Notes: generated by a model not told the origin, from the letters alone. 64,000 nt of DNA from Lithospermum erythrorhizon (GCA_019722365.1 JADFUC010002358.1:682001-746000); one strand, 5' to 3'; counted from the stretch's first letter, positions 1 to 12,870 are shown. Translations and numbers: made by a program.

Positions 1-1
1 T

Positions 2-142
2 TCCATTTTATTTCATTTTGTTGATGAGTACATGGCGATGTATATCGATATTTTTTATTATTCAGAAGCATGGCAATTCCCATCAAATTGTCGTAGCGAG
101 TTTGAAGAGGAGAATGATAGAGCGGATGAAGAAGTTTTATGA
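2..142 (+). other. Open frame at window edge, unidentified
   Basis: A frame is open from the first bases of the window to a TGA at 140-142, 46 codons, rich in acidic residues near its end (EFEEEND, then DEEVL). It could be the 3' end of a gene or of a transposon that starts outside the window. I recognise no family. The GC-richer DNA that follows does not look like a typical AT-rich plant 3' UTR, which favours transposon debris. Confidence 0.2.
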
Positions 143-1130
143 AGATCTAGAGGTCGACTCGGTCTTCTCTGAGCCCTGAGTCTGACCGCCGATGGTTGGT
201 AAATATCGGCGCTGTCAAACTGTTGTTGGCTTTTACTCGACCCGGTTGTGTTTTTCGGTGCATGTTTTGTCTCGGTTTTCTGAGCACCGGTATTAGGCGG
301 CCGGCCTTGCGGGTAGTTGATATCTGAAAGGGTTCCGAAAAGGCAGGGTGTATTCTGAGGCGAGAGCGCCGATACGGTATGGGATGGAGTGACTCGAATT
401 AAGGCGGCGTAATCTCTCAGGCAGACCGTCCGATTCTGAGGGTGGATTAATACATCTTGGTTAACCCCGCTTTTATTTCGCTTGGAAGTAGAAAGCGAGG
501 ATGTCGGTATCTTTTCCTGTCACAGCGGAGTATAGAGCTTTAATAGGTGGCGTGTGAGCTCTAAATGGTTGAAAGGTTTGTTGGCGATTTAGGTGTATAT
601 TAGGTGATAAACTATCTCTTGAATTATCTTGTGATAACCCGGTCGGCGTTGCGTTTAGTTCAAATCCAGGTGTTACGTGGCCCGGTCGAAACATATCGAA
701 GTGGATTGTCTTTGTGGATCGTTGCTTGGTGGACTGCTCTGCGTCCTAAACATATCGACTCGGTTCACGAACTTTCAGCCGCCTAAACCGGCTGGGGCGA
801 CAGCCGGTTTGAGTATCTGTGCTGCCAAAGTTGGGCATTCACTTGAGATTTGCGTCACTTGAGGGTGGTGTTGAATAAGATATTATTAGTAATTATTATT
901 TATTCTACTGTAGTTTAGTAACAATAACTAGTCTGCAGTTCTATTAATAATAAGTATTTGATATATATTAATGCTGCTAAATATGGATTATATTTACATG
1001 CAGTTATTGATATAATTTGCGTTACTACATCGTTCACCGGCCGGGTTCTTGTCTGCTTAGCTTGCGCATTTGGGCGAGGTGTGAGAACTGAATTTTTTGG
1101 GCGGAGTTACGTGTGATGGTGTTGGGTGGG
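143..1130. other. Unclassified GC-richer repeat-like DNA
   Basis: No credible gene is visible. Positions 143-860 and about 1020-1130 are richer in G+C and CpG than the AT-rich DNA between them (860-1020). Together with the gag fragment immediately to the right this suggests retrotransposon debris, but no LTR boundaries could be fixed. Confidence 0.35.
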
Positions 1131-1139
1131 GAGGTATGG

Positions 1140-1345
1140 TGAGTAAAGTTGAGAAGTGCATTCGCGACCACCTCAGTTTTTGTTGCTCGGTCGTTGGGTT
1201 TCAAATTAAAGTATCTGGAACATTTCCTAAGCCATGTTCGAACCTCTGAGCCATCAAAACGAGGGAATTCGAGTTTAGGCTTAAATGGATTAGGGGGGAC
1301 AACGTTATGAGCAAGTGTTGATGACGATTCGGCATGGAAATGGTA
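1140..1345 (-). mobile_element. Retrotransposon gag fragment
   Basis: Read on the minus strand, the frame beginning near 1339 contains PKLEFPRFDGSEV followed by WLRKCSRYFNL. This matches the conserved core of plant retrotransposon gag proteins, 'KLxxPxFDGxxPxxWxxKCxxYF', most familiar from Ty3/Gypsy-type elements. The frame continues toward 1140 without a recognisable nucleocapsid, protease or polymerase. Upstream of it (about 1345-1540) lies a Ser/Thr/Pro-rich low-complexity stretch in another frame. It is a truncated relic; the superfamily assignment is an inference from this motif alone. Confidence 0.6.
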
Positions 1346-1549
1346 ATTTGGAGGGGATAAACGAAGAGAGTCATGGGGTTACTTGAGCGATTGGGTTGAG
1401 GGCAGAGGCATTTCTGGGTTAAGGGAATGTGCTGGAGATTGTGGGACATGTGCTTGTTGTGGAACTGAGGTGGGAGGGGAAAGAGGGGCTTGTTACAACA
1501 ACTGCTGCTATTGTCAGTCAGTTTTTAGAATGGAATTGTAGATTCTTAT

Positions 1550-2170
1550 CAGAGCCTTACAAAATCTTTTTATTTCAAATTTCATACAAAAATCTTCCAT
1601 CGGATATTTTTCTTTATTAATAGTATTTATATGTATCTTAAATATAATAATAGTCGATTAATTTAAATAAATCTGATGTGTCCAGCTCAGAAACCTCAGG
1701 AAGTGTGTGTTTACCTCGTTGAATCCCATTCTTTATTTGTAGCGGCATTCTCTTTAACATGCTTGACTACTACAAAAGCATGGTGGATTAAAAATTTGTA
1801 TTCATAATTTGTAATCTTATATGTCGTCTTATTCATGCGTTAATTTTAAAAAATAATAATAATAAAATACTAGTAAAATAAATAAAGATAGGGCGGTGGT
1901 GATAGGCACTCACATGGTTTTAGTATTTATGTGGCCTTGTCTTATTTTTGCGCCCCCTGAAGCTTCACTCAGGCACTCTTTTTTAGTGTCCCAGAACCTT
2001 TTGAACTCCATGCTTTCAATTTTAAATTGAAATGACTATATTATTAAAATCTGCGTTGAATCACGATACAAGGTGATTCTTTTATTATATTTACAAGTAT
2101 AAGGAATTTAAAATACTCCAGCCGCTGCAGCCTTAGCAGCACATTTTATTGCTCTGCTTATGGCGAAATA
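1550..2170. other. AT-rich intergenic DNA
   Basis: No gene, RNA or clear repeat is visible. The stretch ends at the outer edge of the long inverted-repeat element. Confidence 0.4.
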
Positions 2171-2280
2171 GTGTTGGGTTTGGGTGTGAAATAATATTTT
2201 CTTATATATTTACTTGAAGTGTGTATTAGTTAGGAAGTTTTATTAAGAGGTAAAATTGTCGTTTATTTAAAAGTGTATAG

Positions 2281-2710
<430 letters not shown>

Positions 2711-2929
2711 ATTAACCTAGATAATACTAAAATAATTAGATAGCAATAAACAATTTAAAAGGAGAGCTCAATTGTTTTACTCTCTTCAATCTTTTGAAAA
2801 ATTACTAATTGATTTGTTAAATCCACCTACCCTTTACTGTTTTATGGCTAAATTTTCAATATTTGAAAAAGTTGAGTAATTGTGGCGCCTGATGCTCTGG
2901 TGGTTCTGCGGCGGCGGAGGGTGGTGATG

Positions 2930-3100
2930 GTGAGCTTGGGGAGCTTTAGGCCGCGGTTGGAGAGGGTGATTTGGGGGGTGGTGGTGGTGGTGGGTGGTGA
3001 TTAAAGTGGAATGAGTGGTTTGTTGTAGCGACGCCATTTTGTGATATGGGGTGGGGTGGGAGGCAGGTAGGGGTAGGGGCTGTGAGGTAGGGTGGGGCAA
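2930..3100 (+). repeat. G-rich low-complexity tract
   Basis: Runs of two to six G separated by one to three T or A occur throughout, including a (GGT)n stretch near 2970-2998 and repeated GGGGTGGG-type runs near 3047-3100. It lies inside the long inverted-repeat element. Its translation on the minus strand (His/Pro-rich) is a shadow of this simple sequence. Confidence 0.6.
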
Positions 3101-3217
3101 TACTATACATTTTTTAAGTGAAACGACAATTTTGCCCTTTAACGAAACTTCCTAACTACTACACTTCTACACTTGCAAATAGGGAGGCAAAATAATATTT
3201 CACACCCAAACCCAACA

Positions 3218-4096
3218 ATATTCGTGTGTGTGTATAACAGCCTGCAAAATAAGTATTGAAGAAGTATTAGATATTTTAAATTCCTATAATTTTGTTAGAG
3301 ACAAAATAATCATTTATCAGCGACTAACGCCAGATTTTAAGGCATTACAATCATTTCAATAACGAAAATTAAAGCAGATGAATAAAAAATGATCAGACAC
3401 TAAAAAAGATAAGTGACCTACTCCTAAGAGCCTGCGGAGCGCCTAAACACTAAAAAAATGTAAGAATAAATACCAAACCATAGTGTGCATAAGAACTTTC
3501 AGCCACCAGCCTAAAAAGATATGACAATGACAATGAACCAGAGCAATTATGCTGGAAAGGAGGCCCGCCTTCTACCCAATCTAATCTTAGGCTGTCCAAA
3601 ACTCGACAAATTATACAACTGTTCCACAAAATATATTAAGCCGTTAAATATTAAATAGGCCTTGTCATTTTTTCATATGACAACTCAAATTCCATAATAA
3701 ATGTTCCTTTGTAGTTAAAAGTATAATTATTTATTGATAAGTTCAAGTTTTAGTTAATAAATTTTTTAATAACGCTTCATCAACTTACATTTTGAATTCA
3801 ATTTTATACTATAAAAGAATGGACGCTATCAATATTTGGAGTGATAAAGGTATTAATCATAAGTTTATTATAGTCATTTGCTTGTTTGACAGGTAATGAA
3901 TCATGTGGACTAGCAGTCTTACTGTATTATTTTTATTCTAATAATAATAGGCTGTGTGGTGTGATTCTACTTTATTCTTTGTGTTTTCTTGCATTTCTGC
4001 CTTTCTAGTTGTTGCCTTACTCATCATTTTTTTCTCCCTCTTAGTGCAAAACTGTTGGTCCAAAGAGGCAAGGAACAATCTTTGTTGTGAATTTCA
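3218..4096. other. Intergenic and probable 5' region of the acidic-protein gene
   Basis: No gene is visible from 3218 to about 3800. A TATA-like ACTATAAAAG lies near 3808, a donor-like AAAG/GTATTA near 3850, and a clean acceptor (GAATTTCAG) ends at 4096, five bases before the ATG of the next gene. This fits a 5' UTR intron of roughly 250 bp, but it is inferred from splice signals only. Confidence 0.3.
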
Positions 4097-4102
4097 GAAA
4101 CT

Positions 4103-6653
4103 ATGGCAAGTGAAACTGTTTCATCAGATCATCCTTCTACTCATGAGGTGCTAAGCTTCTGTTCTCAACTACTACGCACTTTTGTTCTTGAATTTTGTTT
4201 GCTATTTCATTTATTATTTGTTTGGAAATACATGCATGGTAAGTAGGAACTTTGATAATTCTAGCATGAATACTTTCTTTGTGAAATGAATATTCATTTA
4301 TACTGTTCTGTAGATGATTTTGCTTTGGATACCCTTGAAGTTGTTCCTTTTCTGTCAAAGTGTAGATACGCTGTGTAAGGCAGTGTTTGGCTTGCTTTAT
4401 TTTCCTTTGTGTATCTTATAAGTTAGGTATAATTAAAAGGTCAAGTTTTTACACTTGAAGTCTACTACGTTTTACACTTTCACTAATAATAAGTAGGGTC
4501 TTTTGGTGAAATAGAATGTTTACTTACCCATGATTGATGATTCCTTTGTACCTATATAAGAGAAGAGAACAATCTGGTTAAGCCTTGCTCTGTTTATTCA
4601 CTTCCAAACAAAAAAAAGGTAGGTTTATGTGCATCTAGGCCCATAAATTGATAGCTTCTTTGATATGGTTTAGAGGAGACTAGGAGAGTGATAGTTGTAA
4701 GAATATATTTTTTTCATTCACATGATGATTGCTGAAGTATACGGAGTAGTAAATATTTTTTTTTGAAAAAAGGGTTTGATTTCTTTGTAAGTTATGATAA
4801 GATCTTTGATGATGGTTTAGATTAGTGGCCAGTAAATTTGAGGTAGTTTTTACTGACTTGGTGATAGTTTAACTTATGAGCTTAGAGTTGTAGGCCTCAT
4901 TGCATCCATTTGTCAAACGTGTCCGCAGATAGTTGAGAAGAAAGAGTGTGAAGAGGTGAAGACAATGGATGAGCTTGTAGCTCTACCTAAGGAAACTGAA
5001 GAGAAGGCAAAAGACGAAAGCCCTGAGGTTCAGGGAAAACAAATTGAACCACCTTCTACCGAAGAGGTAACTAAGACTGATGAGGAAAAACCAAAGATTG
5101 CTAATCCAGAGGAGAAAGTTGTGGAGAAGCCAAAAGCCGAGGATGCTTCTGATGCAACAGTCCCTCTTGTTGAGCCTGAGGAGAAGCCGAAAGTAGAGAA
5201 TTTGGCATCCCCTCCTGCTGAACCAGAAGAGAAGCCAAAAGCCGAGGATTTGACAGCTCTGCCTAAAGCTGAGCCAGAAGAGAAGCCAAAAGTTGAGAAT
5301 TCGGCACCCCCTCCAGTTGAGATAGAAGAGAAGCCAAAACCCGAGGATTTGATAGCCCCTACTGCTGAGCCAGAAGTTGAGAATTCGGCACCCCCTCCTG
5401 CTGAGACTGAAGAGAATTCAAAAGTCGAGGATTTGGCAGCCCCTCCAGCTGAGCCAGAAGAGAAGGTTGAGGTGAAGCCAAAAACCAAGGAGGATTCAAT
5501 CGTCCCTCCTATTGAGGCAGAAGCAAATGCTGAGGATAAGAACATTGAAGCCTGTGATGAAAAAGGTGAAATAAGCAGCGATGTTCCTGAACAAGTAGCT
5601 GACAGCACTAAGGGCATATCAGATGAGAAAATAAATATTGAAAGCTCCAAGAGCGATGCGATTGAAGAAAATACAGAGGAGCTGACAAAGAAGAATACTG
5701 ATGTGCCTGAATCATCAGTAGATGCTACCATCAAAGCAGAGGAAGTGGTAAAAGAAGTGTTACCTGAGAAAGAAACCGAGGGAGCAGCAGAAAAGGATGC
5801 AGAAACTTCTGAAGTGGAACATGCAAAAGAGGTCATTCCAGAAGCGGTAATCCCAGAAGTGGAGAAGCTATCAGTTCCCACTGAGGTTACAGAAGAACCT
5901 GAAAAAGATTCAACAGAAATTGTGGCTAAAGAAGTCGAGGTCGAAGTTTCAAAAGATAAGGAAGCTTGTACTGAGAAGGTTGAGGGAGTCGAGTTGTCAA
6001 ATGAGAAGGCAATAGAGGTTGTAGAAGAACCAGGGAAAGAAAATACTGAAGAAAAGAAGGGGGGAGAAGAGGAAATAATTCAGGTGATCAACAAAGAAGT
6101 GGAAACTTTCGAAGAGAAGATGGAGAAAGCTGGTACAACAATTAAGCCTCCAACTGAAGAAGTTGCAGAAGCTATAAGTTCGGCTGAGAAAACTGACGAA
6201 GGAGTCAATACATCCAGAAACACTGGATTGATTACTGAAAATGGTAGCATAAAGAAGGAAACGGGTTCTGACGTTGAGAATAAGGTGGAAGAGGAGGCCG
6301 CACTTGGAGACCTTTCTTCCAAGGGTAATGCATCACTTGGAGACCTTCTGAAGCCTCAAGCTGAAGAGCAAGAAAATGTCAAATCTGATGCTGAGAAAGA
6401 TAAAAACATTGAAGAAACGGCAACATTAGATGAAGTCGTTGAAAGTAATGAATCTAACAAGGATGTTGATACTAATAAGGAAACAACAAAAGACACTCCA
6501 GTGGAAGATGTTCCAGTTGCCAGGAGTAAGCAATCAAACAACATTCTGACAAAGGTGAAACAGTCCCTGGTGAAGGCGAAAAAGGCCATCATTGGGAAAT
6601 CGCCACACTCTAAGACACCATCTTCTGAAACAAAGGTTGAAATCAAAGCTTGA
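4103..6653 (+). CDS. Acidic Glu/Pro/Lys-rich repeat protein, 589 aa
   Basis: Two coding exons fit: 4103-4147 (15 codons, MASETVSSDHPSTHE) and 4929-6653, joined in phase. The second exon opens IVEKKECEEVKTMDEL. Residues about 70-190 hold imperfect repeats built on EPEEKPKAEDL and EEKPKVEN, with proline runs between. The middle is Glu/Val/Lys-rich and probably disordered or coiled. The C-terminus turns basic: a lysine-rich stretch around KVKQSLVKAKKAIIGKSP, a tail I believe is conserved among plant members of this unnamed group, then SSETKVEIKA. There is no signal peptide or membrane segment. Databases often label such proteins neurofilament-like or proteoglycan-like from composition only; no function is implied. 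The gene converges on PIF3. A second promoter inside the intron could give a protein starting at the ATG at 4965. Confidence 0.75.
4553..4618 (+). promoter_or_regulatory. Possible internal promoter and alternative first exon
   Basis: Inside the intron of the acidic-protein gene, TATATAAG at 4553-4560 is followed about 60 bp later by AAAAAAAAG/GTAGGT, a good donor at 4618/4619. A transcript starting near 4580 and spliced to the acceptor at 4928 would have a non-coding first exon and start translation at ATG 4965. This is inference from signals; full-length cDNA would decide. Confidence 0.3.
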
Positions 6654-7769
6654 AGATAAAGTGTCCAGGAATGTCAAGCTTTATATGGTGAAAGTGGAAT
6701 GCAGCAGAAGTTGCACTTATAAGTTTTGGGTGAAACATTTTCTTTGTGTGCTTTACTTTGCTTATGATTTGTTTGGCTACAATGTTGGATTTTTTTTGTC
6801 CGGGATATCTAGTGCTTTTTGTTGAAGACTAGGAAGGATTCATTTTTTGTTTTCTTTATCATTTGTTTCTATTGGGAGGTTTGTTGATTAAAGAACTTAT
6901 TCAGTTTATTAATGTTGTATGTAGAACTTGTCTAAGAAGTGAATGCTGTTTACTCTTCTGGTTCATCTCATAGATGTAACCAGTTGATGTCCTTAAACAT
7001 GAAATGCAGCTTTGTTGATGTCAGCTCACTAGGTGCAATGTAGGAGAAATCACTCAAAATACATCAAACTTTGAATTGAAAACAATTGAGAGGCATACAA
7101 ATTCTTATTAATGTGTGGTATTTCAAAATGATTTTTATACTCCAATACTTGATAAATACACATACATATTTATATCGGGCGAAAATAGAATGAAAGGGAT
7201 ATAGAGATGAGCAATCAACATTTGAAGACATCTAGGCTTTATATTTACTGATTCCAAAAGAAATTCAGTAGAAGTTTTCTACTCCAAAACTACGACATTT
7301 TCCACCTCAGAACAATACATATAAACAGAAACACACATATCGTAACATGTTATAGATTCTTTTTCCTTCCAAAATGAGAGTTAAGGGATAGATTACACAT
7401 GAGTGACTACTGCAATAACCCATCAAACTGCACCATTATGCTTCCTCACTGTACATATGAAATGTGCAATAGGGATGCTCAGGACATATGAATGGTGATC
7501 ACCATCCAAATCGGTTTGAACATTCTGAACCTAGTCATGTAGCATTCATTTAAGTACTATGTGGTCATATATCCCAACGCTGATATAAAATGAAGTTTCT
7601 AATTGGTGCAAATTACGTTGCATGAAATAGTATAATTTAGCCTTGTCATCAGTTAGTTAGAACCTGCAATCATACATTCTAGTTACATTAGTGGAATACT
7701 CCGTATTCGATTGTACATGTTAACATCAACAGGGATAGTTGTGAATATGACCTTATGCAAATGAAACGA
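6654..7769. other. Convergent intergenic region with two 3' UTRs
   Basis: The acidic-protein gene (+) and PIF3 (-) end towards each other here. The stretch is AT-rich with T-rich runs after 6654, as expected of plant 3' UTRs. No further gene is visible. Confidence 0.5.
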
Positions 7770-10700
7770 TCAAATCTCACCTGCTTTTCCTTCAGGAACA
7801 ATATCGCCATTTGCCGAGTTAACATCAACATCACCATGAACATTTGTTGCTTGGTTACTTTTCTGCCGTAGAGACTGGTTCAACTGACCAGTACTCTCAT
7901 TTGTTTGTAGTAACTGCACAAGAACATAATACTTTTAACATAATCTGAAATTGCAAGGAAACAACAACTTCATAGGAAACGATAGTCAAAGTTTATAATG
8001 AATCAAAACCACATAGCTCCTTAGTTGACTTCCTGAACTTCTTGAGAAGATCATAGCTCAATCTTTTACGAGATGAACATGGGACAACTCTGATTTTGTC
8101 AAGTACCTCAATTTTGTAATACAATTATAAAATGTGCTAAGCTAAAATAATGTATTCACAATTGTTTTATGTGTAAAACACTGTTTCAATACAATTGTCT
8201 ACTTTCACACTTTTTTCATTTCCCATAACTTGTGTTTTAGGAAACAAATCAATTTTAACTAGTACTCCGTATTGATTATCAAAAAAAAAAAAAAAAAAAC
8301 TAGTACTCCGTATTAAATATGTTGCCTCTTAAATTTTGAAAAACTCAAAACTACACAATCTTTATGGGAAGGGAGGGAGTATAAAACTATGATTCCAGAA
8401 TTCCAGGTTTCATATGCAATTCATACATTCTCTAGGTACATGATGTTATATCAATTAAGGGTGAACCATTGACACTTTCTTGATGTTATATCAATTACGG
8501 ATTTTAAAAGACATCCATTGAATAGCAGATCAACCAATATTGATGTCATTCACCATCTGTAACTATTCCCAGCCTCTTAAAAAGATATGACATAAGACAT
8601 AAGATATGACTCTCATTCAAAAGGATCAGATAATAGAAACTTGAGGACATAAGAACGTCAAATCTTCGAACTTCAACATATAAAACTTATTGTTTTTATT
8701 GTTGCAGTTATATGTTCAACAACAGATATGACAATGTTTGGAACTAGTTTCTAGGAAGAAGATATGCAATTAATATGAGTACCTGATTTGATGTGAGGCT
8801 AATCAATCTGCTAACATCAGCATCGTGCATCAGTTGAGCGTTCTTATCCTCTGCATGATTCGTGATGTTTGGGGTTGGAGATGCACTTGGGGCCTCCATT
8901 TGAAATCCCACTGTTGTAACACCCATGCCAGTAGATGAACTTGTTGACGTATGACTGGAGAAAGGGACAGTGGGTGCTCGAGGAACTGACATTGGGTGTC
9001 CTTGACCAGGATGCCCAGGAACTGGGATATTTGGACTAACTAATCCAGAAAATTTACCAGGCCTAGAGAGAGATTGAGAGGGTAAAGGAGGGTGTTGCAT
9101 CGGCGGTACTGGAAACATTGGAAATCCACCATTCATGTCTAGCATATTCATCCCGAAACCCACTCCGATACCCAAGGGAGATAAATTAGGCATGTGAGTG
9201 GCATGCATGTGCCGCATTCCAGAAGGAAACATCATAGGTGGCATCCATAATCCAGTTCCCATTGACATAACCTGCAAGATAATGCAACGCCTACTATTAG
9301 CCTCATACTGCATCCACAAGATCAAGAGAAAAGGACTATGATGGCACTGTAGAGGGTTGATGTTCTATAAATTTCAAAAACTGGCCAAAATGTTATACTT
9401 GAATTTAAAAATGAAAACAAACTCATATCTCTCATAAATATAACAAATTTTATCCACACACGAGAATAACTGAGACCATACCTGCACTTGAAGTTGAAGT
9501 GTCTTGAGATACTCAATGGCTTCATCTAGCATTGATGCTTTATCTGTCTGGTAAATCCAAGAGGAAAAGTAATCAGAATGACCCAAAAAAGCACGAAAAC
9601 ATTTCTTCATGCCAAATACTTAAAAGAAGGTCTGAAATTTTAATTTTTACAAAAGCACGGACAGGAAGTAAGAAGTTACACTTATCTTAAAATTTTAAAA
9701 GCTATCATGAAACATAAAGGTTCATAACTATCTCAATACCAGAATATGGCCTCTTTAACCTAAGACATAATTATCCTCTAATTTGTTTGCTAAGTCTACC
9801 TCAATCAAGCTATTACCTTATTGCAGTTGGGTATAAGTTCTTGAAGAGCACGCATCTTCTCATTGATCCTATCTCTCCGCCTCTATTACAGACAAGATAA
9901 ATTAGTTAAGCTTCTTACATTTAATCAGAGGGAACACAAATGAGATCTCATGCAGTTCATTTGTCCAGATTTGGCTTACCCTTTCTGATAGATTATGCAC
10001 TTCAGCAGCTCGGCCTCTCTTTGAACCTGCACCTCGAGTAGGAGTTGTTTTTCTAACACCCACAGATTCCTCTTCAACATCCTGGATGGCAGATGAATTA
10101 TTGTTTGTGCTCAATCATAACGAGAGAAATAAATAACAAAAAAGGCCTTTCAGAAAGATTTTTTTACACTATAATATCTTACTTCACTTCTATATTCAGA
10201 TTCTTCAATATCGTGACATTTTCTCTTTAATCGTGGTTGGTCATTTGAAGCTCTATCTCCGCTACTGCCAGAGCACACAGAAGAGGCAGCAACAACAGGT
10301 TCAGCAGCTTTCACATCATCTGAATCTCTTTTGTTTGAATCTGGACCAATAACTTGATTCAGAGAGTTATTGTTTTTTTCTTGGTCTTCTTGGCACAATT
10401 CATATGATTTCTTAATTGAACATGATTGCTCACGAGGTAGAGAACCAGAAGGTCTTTGATCTTTAAATGATTTCTTAACTAAGCCTGATTGCTCATATAA
10501 TTGAGACCCTGAAGGCCTTTGATCAACCTTGCTAGAATTGGATGATTGATTGTGGAAGTCATTTTCCTTTTGTAAATTATTAGCCAAAACTTCACTAGAT
10601 TCAACAGGGGTGGTGCCATTAGCCTGATTTTTCTCCTTGTTAGCCATTGCTTCCAACAATGAACATGATGCAGTCGGGTCAGCAGTATGGTGTAGATTGG

Positions 10701-11606
10701 CTTTGTTAAGAGAAGTGTACCTTGAAAGAAAAGGGAAATTCGGCAAACTAGATCTACTAACAGGGCCAGGCAGAGCTAAATCTGGCTTTTGCATTCTCAT
10801 GTCAAGGTAACCATTAGATGAAGGTTGATCCTGGACAGATTCTCGCATAACAGCATCCTTGGAAGTGCTTGCGCTGCAGCTTGCAACATCTGAAACGCCT
10901 GATGTAAAAGACGGAATTGAAGTTTGCTCTTGGCGGGATGACCTTAAAGGCATTAAACCGGTTCTAGAAGAACCATTCATGCTGATGCTCTGTTCTAACT
11001 TCTGAGTATTAGGCTCAAACAAATTCTGTAAATGACCAAATGTCTGAATGCACCTACTCTTATTCATAGACGATAAGCTATTTTGGTTGGCTTGCTCATT
11101 TACAGTGACACCAGAGACGTCAGGTAAGAACTCGTCTACAGGATAATTCAACCAAGGTACCAAGTCACCATGTTGATTCAAATCAGTATCAATGGAGGGC
11201 ACTCCTGGAAGACCATCATCTAGAAATGATTCTACTGAACCGATTTTTACTTTCCTTGAAGAGTTGGCATTTTCTAAGAATTTTCCTCGAGATTTATGAT
11301 GAGGGGGGATATTGTTAAGATTATGGCTCTTCTTAACCCTGCTAGATTGTCCATGCATTGCAGGTTGACCATTATCCCAAACAAGCTCAACAAAATCATT
11401 TTCAGGTCTGCAATGTATAAAACATCGAAAACTATTTATGCCTAGAAACGAACAAAACAGCTTGATGCAACTTTCAAGAATCATATAACTACGCTTACTA
11501 AAAGTTATACTTACATCGACGACAGATCAGTTAAGTGTGTGGTTGATATCTGTTGATCAGATTCATGCTTTCTTCTGCTCATTCTTAAAAACTCAGAGAG
11601 AGGCAT
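7770..11606 (-). CDS. PIF3: Phytochrome-interacting factor 3 (bHLH transcription factor), 727 aa
   Basis: PIFs bind light-activated phytochrome in the nucleus and bind G-box promoters to repress photomorphogenesis. Seven coding exons, all with GT-AG borders, join in frame: 11606-11515, 11407-10183, 10081-9980, 9882-9817, 9547-9482, 9271-8783 and 7913-7770. The protein starts MPLSEFLRMSRRKHES. The phytochrome B-binding motif ELVWDNGQ is at residues 38-45, keeping the E, L, G and Q shown to matter in Arabidopsis PIF3. NFPFLSRYTSLNKANLH, encoded near 10720, resembles the phytochrome A-binding region, but the second critical Phe is not obvious. The bHLH runs from EVHNLSERRRRDRINEKM (His468, Glu472, Arg476, the G-box trio) through a loop to ASMLDEAIEYLKTLQLQVQ, about residue 517. 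A Met/Pro/Gly-rich tail follows. The N-terminal start and motif order favour PIF3 over PIF1, PIF4 or PIF5. Confidence 0.95.
8257..8314. repeat. Poly(A) micro-insertion with 17 bp target duplication in PIF3 intron
   Basis: The 17-mer AACTAGTACTCCGTATT occurs at 8257-8273 and again at 8298-8314. Between the copies are GATTATC and 17 A residues (19 in the whole A run, two being the start of the second copy). Direct repeats around a short insertion ending in poly(A) are what target-primed reverse transcription leaves when almost nothing but the tail is copied. It lies in the last PIF3 intron. Confidence 0.65.
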
Positions 11607-12123
11607 GATGAACAAAATGCAAATCACGCCACCCGAGCAGCTCCAACCAATAACAATTTGCTGGCTGCTCCCCTTCTCGTTCTTGCTATGTCTGTATTAT
11701 ACCAAAAAAAAAAGCTCACTTTCAGCCTCAAGATCTCCAACAGAAACCTTTAACTAAATGCCTAGCTAAGTTGACTTGAAATACCTACAAAACTAGTATC
11801 ACTAATCAACTAATTATATATAATCAAACTTTATGCATACTTGATTAAAGTAGGAATTAAGTAGGCATAATATATTTATAAGTAAATCTACTAATGTCTT
11901 AATCATTGATAATATATAGAGAAAAGAGCAGTGATATAATACTAGAACTCATCAGTCAAACCCAATTTTTTAATGGTATCAGAAACCTACTTAAATAATA
12001 CCAATTGAACTTTTTTAGTCCAAAAAATCAGTCTTCCAAATCTAATTCAATCATTAAAACACAAATTCTTGCACGATTTCATTAATTAATCAGAAAAGAA
12101 CAATCCAAAAACAAAAACCAACC
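11607..12123 (-). other. PIF3 5' UTR with an intron
   Basis: On the minus strand a good acceptor (TATAATACAG, last base 11692) lies 85 bp before the ATG, and a donor-like CAACAG/GTTGG is at 12123/12122. This fits a leader intron at 12122-11692 and a first non-coding exon to the right of it, as is common in PIF genes. The transcription start was not fixed. Confidence 0.45.
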
Positions 12124-12870
12124 TGTTGAAATCTCCTATATCAACTTCGATTCCACATAAAACTCATCAAAAGATTGCAACTTTTATTCATAACCCTTTT
12201 CTTGTTCTGTCAAATTTGACAAAAAGATGCAATCTTTATGATGAAAATTAACTTATTTCAACCAAAGTTTGATTATTTTCTCTAGGACCAATGATGATGA
12301 TCTTGAATTGACTAATAATATTTGCTATTCCAAATGCAAATGCAGTACATAGCTTTTTCTACAGTGCATACACAGTCTTCGACACTTGGTTTACTACATC
12401 CCCATCATTTCTTTGTTTTCTGAGCTCCAACTGTAACTTTCTGGAAAATATATTACTTAACTAACTGGAATATATATACATACGAGCTTTTAGACACGCT
12501 AACCTCCTCGTGTTTTAAGTTTGAACTTAAATAATGTGCAACTCCTTTTCCACCCAAAATTAACTTCCTCTAAATATGGAGGCAAAAAGAGTATTCTGGG
12601 GCTGGGGAAGAATTCAAAACATAATATTTATGGTGTAATATTTTCCATTAACTAATTGTAAATTTGCAATGTCAAAAGGTCAAATTATAGTGTAATAAGC
12701 AAGTGTGTGATAATTCTTGATTTGTTGGTCCTAAACTGTAGGTAGGAAAAGTATGTTTAACCATAGTTCACTTGGGAATTTCTCTGTTCTTCTTTTTGGG
12801 GCACTAAAGTATTGTGCTTTGATTGCACAAAATTTGTGGGGGAAATTAGTGATATTGAAATTGATATATA

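Noticed and set aside
2834..3100. His/Pro-rich minus-strand open frame
   Set aside because: A product of the G-rich simple sequence on the other strand.
5030..6646. Long minus-strand open frames opposite the acidic-protein gene
   Set aside because: They are Ser/Phe/Thr-rich mirror images of the Glu/Lys repeats on the plus strand and have no domain.
9322..9610. Minus-strand frames extending PIF3 exon 5 into introns
   Set aside because: They read through splice sites; the joined exons give the conserved bHLH.
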